Assembly: GCA_046728075.1 (NCBI GenBank)
Contig: JBKPDV010000014.1
Location: 1 to 5,042, forward strand
DNA length: 5,042 bases
Reading direction: 5' to 3'
Origin: JBKPDV01 sp046728075
GTDB lineage: Bacteria > Acidobacteriota > Thermoanaerobaculia > UBA5066 > Gp7-AA6
This document shows, piece by piece, positions 1-5,042 of this stretch. The notes under the pieces were generated by a model that was not told where the DNA came from, searched no databases, and worked only from the letters and a program-made list of their open reading frames with translations. The first letter of the stretch is position 1; each line of letters opens with the position of its first letter. A program made the translations under genes and the position numbers.

Positions 1-93
1 GGATTGGACTCACCGTCTTTTCTAAAGTTTCAATTTTTTGACCATACGGCATGGTTGGCGAGCGCGACCGGCGTCGACGAGTTGGGGTTGTTC
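1..93. other. AT-rich region downstream of korB, no gene supported
   Basis: Only 14 of the first 40 bases are G or C, marking the end of the coding block. A 5-bp inverted repeat (ACCAT at 41-45 with ATGGT at 51-55) is present. The neighbouring T-run (34-39) lies on the wrong side for a rho-independent terminator of the leftward operon, where it reads as an A-run after the hairpin. The operon may continue or end by another mechanism outside the window. Confidence 0.4.
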
Positions 94-1149
94 TTAGCGA
101 AGCGACCCGTTGAACTGCTCCAACGCCTCGGCCCCAGGGCACAGATCCTCGTCGGCCAGCTGGTTCAGCGGCTGATCGACGGTGTTGAGGTAGTCGTGTA
201 GGTCCGTGGGCTCGGGCTCCACATAGAGCACGCCGGTGACGATCTCGCCCACGGCGTGCCGCTCCTGCAGGTACTTCATGGCGGCGATGCGGTCGTGGGG
301 ATCGTAGCTCTCCGCCAGCTTGCGCAGGCGGAGGCGCGCGCCGTTGTGCTGCACGATTTCTTCGACCGTGCCGGGCGCATAGTCCGCAGTGATTTCCTCG
401 CGGCCGACGATCACATCGAGATGGTTCACGGTATCGTTGTGGTCGCGCACATAGTCGAAGCTCTTCGTGGAGCCCTCGTGGTTGTTGAAGGCCACGCAGG
501 GCGAGATGCAGTCGATCAGGGCGGCGCCGTGATGCTGGATGGCGGCCTTGATCATCGGCACCAGCTGGCCCTTGTCGCCGGAGAAGCTGCGGGCGACGAA
601 GCTGGCGCCGAGCTGCAGTGACAGGCTGACCAGGTCGATCGGCTCGTCGAAATTGACGACGCCGCGCTTGCTCTTGGAGCCGCGGTCGGCGGTGGCGGAG
701 AACTGGCCCTTGGTGAGGCCATAGACGCCGTTGTTCTCCACGATGTAGGTCATGTTGACGCTGCGGCGAATGCAGTGGGCGAACTGCCCGAGCCCGATGG
801 AGGCTGAATCGCCGTCGCCGGAGACGCCGAGATAGATCAGATCGCGGTTGGCCAGGTTGGCGCCGGTCAGCACCGAGGGCATGCGGCCATGCACGCTGTT
901 GAAGCCGTGGGAGCTACCGAGGAAGTAGTTCGGCGTCTTCGAGGAGCAGCCGATGCCCGAGAGCTTGGCGATCCGATGCGGCGGGATCTCCAGTTCGAAG
1001 CAGGCCTGGATGATGGCGGCGCTGATGGAATCGTGGCCGCAGCCGGCGCACAGGGTGGAGACCGCGCCCTCGTAGTCGCGGCGCGTGTAGCCGAGGCTGT
1101 TGGGCGCCAGCTTGGGGTGATGGAAGGTCGGCTTGGTGATGAAGGTCAT
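94..1149 (-). CDS. korB: 2-oxoacid:acceptor oxidoreductase, beta subunit (KorB-type, thiamine diphosphate and [4Fe-4S])
   Basis: Binds thiamine diphosphate and the proximal [4Fe-4S] cluster of the KorAB core. In the 351 aa product the cluster ligands are visible as C34 and C37 (CAGCG), C68 (GIGCS) and C218 (SPC), with spacing like that of archaeal two-subunit 2-oxoacid:ferredoxin oxidoreductases. The Mg/thiamine diphosphate motif is GDGD at 111-114 with the paired asparagines N139-N140, followed by YGLTKGQ at 143-149, the variant typical of KorB. The product is longer than the roughly 270-300 aa archaeal and epsilonproteobacterial forms because of a C-terminal tail (about 300-351, with LNTVDQPLN at 321-329); this length is usual in the fused-KorA class. 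The start overlaps the korA stop as ATGA (1149-1146), with AAGG at 1160-1157 seven bases upstream. It is the last gene of the operon in this window. Substrate preference is inferred from the family, not shown. Confidence 0.94.
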   Translation of the reverse strand: MTFITKPTFHHPKLAPNSLGYTRRDYEGAVSTLCAGCGHDSISAAIIQACFELEIPPHRIAKLSGIGCSSKTPNYFLGSSHGFNSVHGRMPSVLTGANLANRDLIYLGVSGDGDSASIGLGQFAHCIRRSVNMTYIVENNGVYGLTKGQFSATADRGSKSKRGVVNFDEPIDLVSLSLQLGASFVARSFSGDKGQLVPMIKAAIQHHGAALIDCISPCVAFNNHEGSTKSFDYVRDHNDTVNHLDVIVGREEITADYAPGTVEEIVQHNGARLRLRKLAESYDPHDRIAAMKYLQERHAVGEIVTGVLYVEPEPTDLHDYLNTVDQPLNQLADEDLCPGAEALEQFNGSLR

Positions 1150-2987
1150 GCGATAACCTTGCGGAACGGCCTGACGTTGAGCGCGGCCAGCCGCCCCGCG
1201 ATCTCGCGGATGATGAAGCGGGCGGTGATGGGCGTGCCGTCGTAGTGGAGGATGGGAATGAGCTTGTTGGGGTCGACGTTGCACTCGTTGACCAGCAGCA
1301 TGCGCATCTGGGCGTCGCGATTCTGCTCGACCACGAACACCTTGTCGTAGCGGGCGATGAAGGCGGCGACCTCGTTGTGGAAGGGGAAGGCGCGCAGGCG
1401 CATGAGGTCGAGCACGGCGCCGTGGTCCTCGAGCGCATCGAGGGCCTCCTCCATGGCCGGCGCGGTCGAGCCGTAGTAGATGACGCCGAAATGCGCCGAC
1501 TTGTGCGTGCGTCCCAGGACCGGTGGCGGCAGGAAATTGCAGGCGGTGCGGAACTTCTTCTGCAGCCGCTGCATGTTCTCGACGTAGGCGGCGCCCTCCT
1601 CGGTGTAGCGGGCGTCGGCGTCCTTGCTGCTGCCGCGGGTGAAGAAGGCACCGCGGGTCGGGTGGGTGCCGGGATAGGTGCGGTAGGCGATGCCGTCGTC
1701 GTCGACATCGCGATAGCGGCCGAACTCGCGGCCGGCCTCGAGATCGTCGAAATCCATGACCTTGCCGCGGTCCATGCGCCGGGCGTCGTCCCAGGCGAAG
1801 GGGGCGCTCAGCCACTCGTTCATGCCGATGTCGAGATCGAGCATGACGAAGATGGGGGTCTGCAGCCGGTCGGCGAGATCGAACGACAGGGCGGCGAACT
1901 CGAAGCATTCATGGGGATCGGCCGGGAGCAGCAGCACATGCTTGGTGTCGCCGTGGGAGGCGTAGGCGCAGGTGACGATGTCCGATTGCTGCGTGCGCGT
2001 GGGCATGCCCGTGGAGGGGCCGCCGCGCTGGATGTCGAAGATGACGGCCGGCACCTCCGCGAAATAGGCGAGGCCGATGAACTCCTGCATCAGCGAGATG
2101 CCCGGTCCCGAGGTGCAGGTGAAGGCGCGGGCGCCGTTCCAGGCGGCGCCGATGACCATGCCGATGGAGGCGAGCTCGTCCTCCGCCTGGACGATGCTGA
2201 AGCGGTTCTTCCCCGAGACGGGATCGCTGCGGTAGCGCCGGCAGAAGCGCATGAAGGCCTCGGCCAGCGAGGTCGAGGGCGTGATCGGATACCAGGCCGC
2301 CACGGTGGCGCCGCCATAGATGCAACCCAGCGCCGCCGCGCTGTTGCCGTCGATGAAGACGTGATCGCCGACGGCTTCCGCGCGCTTCAACCGCAGACCG
2401 AGCGGGCATTTCAGCTGCGTCAGCACGTGGTCGCGCCCGATCTGGAGGGCGCGATTGTTGGCGGCGATCAGCTTGCCCTTGCCCTTGAACTGGTCGCCGA
2501 TCAGCCGCTCGATCTCCGCCACGTCCATGTCGAGCAGCGCCGACAGCGCGCCCACATACATGATGTTCTTGAACAGCTGGCGCTGGCGCGGGTCGTTGTA
2601 TTCGCGGTTGCAGATCTCGGTCAGGGGAACGCCGACGACGTTGATGTCGTCGCGCAGCTTCGACGCCGGCACCGGCTTCGTCGAATCGTAGAACAGGTAG
2701 CCGCCGGGTTCGATGCTGGCCACGTCCTTGTCCCAGGTCTGCGGATTCATGGCGACCATGAGGTCGACGCCGCCGCGGCGGCCGAGATAGCCGGTCTCGG
2801 ACACCCGCACCTCGTACCAGGTGGGCAGGCCCTGGATGTTCGACGGGAAGATGTTGCGCGAGCTGATCGGCACGCCCATGCGCAGGATCGACTTGGCGAA
2901 CAGCCGGTTGGCGCTGGCCGAGCCCGAGCCATTCACGTTGGCGAACTTGACGACGAAGTCGTTGGTGCTTTCTAGCGGGCGTGGCAT
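1146..2987 (-). CDS. korA: 2-oxoacid:acceptor oxidoreductase, fused gamma-alpha subunit (KorA-type)
   Basis: Catalytic partner of the beta subunit in CoA-dependent oxidative decarboxylation of a 2-oxoacid, probably 2-oxoglutarate to succinyl-CoA. The 613 aa product begins with a gamma domain (about 10-195; NGSGSASANRLF at 19-30, GRRGGVDLMVAMNPQ at 69-82), followed by the alpha pyrimidine-binding domain: YPITPST at 233-239, AEDE at 268-271 carrying the glutamate expected to activate thiamine diphosphate, and TSGPG at 292-296. RGGPSTGMPT at 321-330 is the form typical of 2-oxoglutarate enzymes, and DLDIGMNEW at 384-392 is also conserved. The linker with GIAYRTYPGTHP (432-443) and FFTRGS is usual for the two-subunit KorAB class, as I recall it. 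Length fits the fused form, with no frameshift. The ATG at 2987 lies inside the end of the preceding gene and has only a weak ribosome binding site, so translation is probably coupled. Substrate is inferred; other 2-oxoacids cannot be excluded. Confidence 0.93.
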   Translation of the reverse strand: MPRPLESTNDFVVKFANVNGSGSASANRLFAKSILRMGVPISSRNIFPSNIQGLPTWYEVRVSETGYLGRRGGVDLMVAMNPQTWDKDVASIEPGGYLFYDSTKPVPASKLRDDINVVGVPLTEICNREYNDPRQRQLFKNIMYVGALSALLDMDVAEIERLIGDQFKGKGKLIAANNRALQIGRDHVLTQLKCPLGLRLKRAEAVGDHVFIDGNSAAALGCIYGGATVAAWYPITPSTSLAEAFMRFCRRYRSDPVSGKNRFSIVQAEDELASIGMVIGAAWNGARAFTCTSGPGISLMQEFIGLAYFAEVPAVIFDIQRGGPSTGMPTRTQQSDIVTCAYASHGDTKHVLLLPADPHECFEFAALSFDLADRLQTPIFVMLDLDIGMNEWLSAPFAWDDARRMDRGKVMDFDDLEAGREFGRYRDVDDDGIAYRTYPGTHPTRGAFFTRGSSKDADARYTEEGAAYVENMQRLQKKFRTACNFLPPPVLGRTHKSAHFGVIYYGSTAPAMEEALDALEDHGAVLDLMRLRAFPFHNEVAAFIARYDKVFVVEQNRDAQMRMLLVNECNVDPNKLIPILHYDGTPITARFIIREIAGRLAALNVRPFRKVIA

Positions 2988-4759
2988 GGCTTGCCGGCCT
3001 GCGCCGTCTCCAGGAGAAACTTCTGCATGTCCCAGGCGCCGGTCGGGCAGCGCTCCGCGCACAGGCCGCAATGCAGGCAGACGTCCTCGTCCTTGGCCAT
3101 GATACGGCCGGTCTTCAGCCCGCCCGAGACATAGAGATCCTGCCCGAGGTTCACGGCCGGGGCCTGCAGGCGGGTGCGCAAATCGCCTTCGGGGCCGGGG
3201 GCCGTGAACGTGATGCAATCCATGGGGCAGATGTCGACGCAGGCATCGCATTCGATGCAGAGCGCGGTATTGAACACCGTCTGCACGTCGCAATTGAGGC
3301 AACGCTGGGTTTCCAGATAGGCAAGCTCGCGGTCGAAGCCGAGCTCGACCTCCATCTTCACGTCCTTGAGGGCGACCGCCTTGTCGCGCAGCGGCACGCG
3401 GTAGCGCTGGTCGTTGGCGATGTCGTTGTCGTAGCTCCACTCGTGGATGCCCATCTTCTGGCTGATGAGGCTGATGTCGGGCGGCGGCCGCTCGCGCAGG
3501 TTCTCGCCGCGGCAGAGCTTGTCGATGGAGACCGCGGCCTCATGCCCGTGGGCCACGGCCCAGATGATGTTCTTGGGGCCGAAGGCGGAATCGCCGCCGA
3601 AGAAGACGGTCGGCAGGCTCGATTGCATGGTGAGCGGATCCACCTTCGGCATGCCCCCGCGGTCGAATTCGAGGCCGATCTCGCGCTCGATCCAGGGAAA
3701 GGCATTCTCCTGGCCGATGGCGAGCAGCACGTCGTCGCAGGCCATGTGCAGGTCGGGCTCGCCCGATGGCAGCAGGCTGCGCCTGCCGCCCTCGTCCTGG
3801 CGCGCCGCCATCTTTTCGAAGAGCACGCCGGTCAGCCGCCCGCCCTCGTGGGTGAAGGCCTTGGGCGCCAGGAAGTTGTGGATGGGGATGCCCTCATGCA
3901 TGGCATCCTCCTTCTCCCAGGGCGATGCCTTCATCTCGGCGAAGCCGCTGCGCACCACGACCTGCACGTCCTCGCCGCCCAGGCGGCGCGAGGTGCGGCA
4001 GCAATCCATGGCGGTGTTGCCGCCGCCGAGCACGATGACGCGCTTGCCGATGCCGGTCACATGGCCGAACGACACGCTCGACAGCCAGTCGATGCCGATA
4101 TGGATGTGGACCGCGGCCTCGCGCCGGCCGGGGATGTCAAGGTCGCGGCCGCGGGGCGCGCCCGTGCCGACGAAGACGGCGTCGTAGCCCTCGCCCAGCA
4201 GGTCCTTCAGGCTGTCGACCCGCTCGCCCAGGCGCAGCGCCACGCCCATGTCGAGGATGTAACCGACCTCCTCGTCGATCACCGATTCCGGGAGGCGGAA
4301 TTTCGGGATCTGGCTGCGGATCATGCCACCGGCACGGACGTCCGAATCGAACAGCACGACCTCGTAGCCCAGCGGCAGCAGGTCGCGCGCCACCGTCAAC
4401 GACGCCGGGCCGGCGCCGATGAGCGCCACCCGCTTGCCGTTCTTCTGCGCGACCGGTTTAGGCAGCCATCCGGAGATGTCGCCCTTGTTGTCGGCCGCCA
4501 CGCGCTTCAGGCGGCAGATCGCCACAGGCTCGCTTTCGACCCGGCCGCGCCGGCACGCCGGCTCGCACGGCCGGTCGCAAGTGCGGCCGAGGATGCCCGG
4601 GAAGACGTTCGACTTCCAGTTGACGATATAGGCGTCGGTATAGCGGCCGGCCGCGATCAGCCGGATGTATTCCGGCACCGGCGTATGGGCCGGGCAGGCC
4701 CACTGGCAGTCGACGACCTTGTGAAAGTAGGTGGGATCATCGATGTTCGTAGGCGGCAT
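2972..4759 (-). CDS. korC: FAD-dependent NAD(P)H oxidoreductase with N- and C-terminal Fe-S domains (GltD/DPD-like, KorC-type)
   Basis: Predicted cytoplasmic electron-transfer subunit linking 2-oxoacid oxidation by the next two genes to NAD(P)+/NAD(P)H. Seen in the 595 aa product: an N-terminal GltD-like Fe-S region (C18, C22, then C61, C65, C69); an FAD Rossmann motif GAGPAS at 115-120; a second nucleotide motif GGGNTAMD at 245-252; the C-terminal FAD motif FFGGDSAFGP at 387-395 region; and a ferredoxin domain with C501-C504-C507-C511-P and C561-C564-C567-C571-P, preceded by RCLNC (C487, C490). GAGPAS and the segment RSGF (270-273) resemble dihydropyrimidine dehydrogenase more than classic GltD. 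Start chosen at 4759 because AGGGAG (4770-4765) lies 5 nt upstream; an in-frame ATG at 4813 would add 18 residues and has a weaker site. It is first in the operon and its end overlaps the next gene by 16 nt. The fold is near certain; the KorC role comes from context and the symbol is provisional. Confidence 0.9.
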   Translation of the reverse strand: MPPTNIDDPTYFHKVVDCQWACPAHTPVPEYIRLIAAGRYTDAYIVNWKSNVFPGILGRTCDRPCEPACRRGRVESEPVAICRLKRVAADNKGDISGWLPKPVAQKNGKRVALIGAGPASLTVARDLLPLGYEVVLFDSDVRAGGMIRSQIPKFRLPESVIDEEVGYILDMGVALRLGERVDSLKDLLGEGYDAVFVGTGAPRGRDLDIPGRREAAVHIHIGIDWLSSVSFGHVTGIGKRVIVLGGGNTAMDCCRTSRRLGGEDVQVVVRSGFAEMKASPWEKEDAMHEGIPIHNFLAPKAFTHEGGRLTGVLFEKMAARQDEGGRRSLLPSGEPDLHMACDDVLLAIGQENAFPWIEREIGLEFDRGGMPKVDPLTMQSSLPTVFFGGDSAFGPKNIIWAVAHGHEAAVSIDKLCRGENLRERPPPDISLISQKMGIHEWSYDNDIANDQRYRVPLRDKAVALKDVKMEVELGFDRELAYLETQRCLNCDVQTVFNTALCIECDACVDICPMDCITFTAPGPEGDLRTRLQAPAVNLGQDLYVSGGLKTGRIMAKDEDVCLHCGLCAERCPTGAWDMQKFLLETAQAGKPCHAR

Positions 4760-4760
4760 T

Positions 4761-4791
4761 GTCGCTCCCTGCGCGGATGCGCGGGCGCGAC
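4761..4791 (-). promoter_or_regulatory. GC-rich hairpin in the korC leader that encloses its Shine-Dalgarno sequence
   Basis: In the mRNA, GUCGC (4791-4787) pairs with GCGAC (4765-4761), CCC (4785-4783) with GGG (4769-4767), and GCGC (4782-4779) with GCGC (4774-4771). That gives 12 base pairs, one G/A mismatch (4786/4766), one bulged A (4770) and an AUCC loop. The Shine-Dalgarno AGGGAG (4770-4765) is largely inside the 3' arm and the AUG begins two bases after the stem. The pairing is seen directly; regulation of translation by it is inferred. If translation instead starts at 4813 the hairpin would lie in coding sequence. Confidence 0.45.
4765..4770 (-). promoter_or_regulatory. ribosome binding site of korC (AGGGAG)
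   Basis: AGGGAG on the minus strand, ending 5 nt before the ATG at 4759. It decides the choice of this start over the in-frame ATG at 4813, where the upstream bases offer only a weak GAAG-like match. It sits inside the hairpin described at 4761-4791. Confidence 0.6.
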
Positions 4792-4841
4792 GATCCAGGC
4801 TGCCGGTAATCATGCGCTATCTTCTGTCGACTCGCTCTGCC

Positions 4842-4967
4842 TCATTCGTCAAGTTCCCGTGTCACTTCTGGAATAGTAGTCCATTGCGACAGTTCACGAC
4901 ACCTCTGTGCCAATACCCGCAACCGGCCTGCGAGACCTGTCTCGGGCGCAGGACGCGCTTCGGTCAC
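4842..4967 (-). CDS. candidate small protein (41 aa, GTG start), possibly a frameshifted remnant
   Basis: Too short for routine ORF calling. A GTG at 4967 is preceded by GGGGAGGAG (4978-4970), a very strong Shine-Dalgarno match although close to the start. The frame reads 41 codons to TGA at 4844-4842. Residues 15-28 (RLRVLAQRCRELSQ) are a plausible amphipathic helix, followed by WTTIPEVTREL (29-39). From memory this resembles small alphaproteobacterial hypothetical proteins with a pattern like RCRELA..TTDPEV..EL, but I cannot verify that. Such proteins normally run on; here, one base out of register, the sequence continues as EAERVDRR to a TAG at 4819-4817, which suggests a frameshift or short deletion. 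Roughly half of its third positions are G or C, clearly fewer than in the three operon genes, which argues for relaxed selection or foreign origin. Function unknown. A chance ORF remains possible. Confidence 0.35.
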   Translation of the reverse strand: MTEARPAPETGLAGRLRVLAQRCRELSQWTTIPEVTRELDE

Positions 4968-5042
4968 GACTCCTCCCCAGTCTCTTATCTGTTCGATCGG
5001 TCCCTATCTTATCATCATCTTTGGTCAGTCTTTGCTTAACCC
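4968..5042 (-). other. upstream AT-richer region, probable location of the operon promoter
   Basis: Only 26 of the last 62 bases (4981-5042) are G or C, against a clearly GC-rich coding region, which is typical of promoter DNA in such genomes. I find no -35/-10 pair with acceptable spacing. On the minus strand GATAAGA occurs twice, at 4989-4983 and 5013-5007, and a CTGACC (5027-5022) is followed by no good -10 at 16-18 nt. No gene is supported here. The promoter could equally lie beyond the window. Confidence 0.3.

Noticed and set aside
34..55. Hairpin with adjacent T-run as a possible terminator
   Set aside because: The stem is only 5 bp and the T-run precedes it on the plus strand; on the transcribed minus-strand message it becomes an A-run after the hairpin, so it does not work as a rho-independent terminator for this operon.
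4..201. Plus-strand 65-codon open frame entering the korB 3' end
   Set aside because: Most of it overlaps the conserved korB C-terminus in antisense, there is no ribosome binding site visible before its ATG and no recognisable protein signature.
1245..2975. Long plus-strand open frame (576 codons) lying opposite korA
   Set aside because: Same reason: rich in Gly/Ala/Val/Glu/Asp repeats typical of reverse-complement reading of high-GC genes, while the opposite strand has clear KorA motifs.
4847..4852. TTGACG on the minus strand as a sigma-70 -35 box
   Set aside because: No acceptable -10 element follows at 16-19 nt; the nearest AT-containing hexamer is about 22 nt away.
2981..4876. Long plus-strand open frame (631 codons) lying opposite korC
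   Set aside because: It is an antisense shadow of GC-rich codon usage; the minus strand encodes complete conserved motifs, whereas this frame has low-complexity Ala/Val/His/Arg content and no recognisable domain.
4890..4916. TGGCAC-like sigma-54 -24 element on the minus strand
   Set aside because: At the required spacing the -12 position reads TC instead of the near-invariant GC, and the site lies within the candidate small ORF.
4983..5013. Direct repeat TCTTATC (two copies, 24 bp apart) on the plus strand
   Set aside because: Only 7 bp, in AT-rich DNA, and the spacing is not a whole number of helical turns; chance is a sufficient explanation.

Overview
The window is a single operon on the minus strand from a high-GC bacterium. 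Its three genes encode a predicted 2-oxoacid oxidoreductase of the 2-oxoglutarate (Kor) type, together with its own flavin/iron-sulfur pyridine-nucleotide module. The strong preference for G or C in third codon positions and the protein flavour fit a proteobacterium. An alphaproteobacterium such as a Rhodospirillales member is my best guess, but nothing here fixes the taxon.

Layout in transcription order, right to left. Positions 5042-4760 are an upstream region with AT-richer DNA at its far end, a candidate or decaying small ORF (4967-4842), and a GC-rich hairpin (4791-4761) that buries the Shine-Dalgarno sequence of the first gene. A GltD/dihydropyrimidine-dehydrogenase-like FAD and Fe-S oxidoreductase follows (4759-2972, 595 aa, korC-like). 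Next is the fused gamma-alpha subunit of a 2-oxoacid:acceptor oxidoreductase (2987-1146, 613 aa, korA-like), and then the thiamine-diphosphate beta subunit (1149-94, 351 aa, korB-like). The genes overlap by 16 nt and 4 nt. Positions 1-93 are AT-rich downstream DNA with no gene and no convincing terminator.

How they work together: KorAB should cleave a 2-oxoacid, most likely 2-oxoglutarate, with CoA to acyl-CoA and CO2, passing electrons to the [4Fe-4S] cluster of KorB. KorC has an N-terminal Fe-S region, an FAD domain, an NAD(P)H domain and a C-terminal two-cluster ferredoxin domain. It looks able to carry those electrons to NAD(P)+ or the reverse. This resembles the 2-oxoglutarate:NADP+ oxidoreductase described for aromatic-degrading betaproteobacteria (Azoarcus evansii). 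No aromatic-degradation gene is visible here, so the physiological role is open.

The three enzymes belong to known families. The less-explained signals are the hairpin over the first ribosome binding site and the small ORF ahead of it, whose reading frame appears to continue one base out of register.
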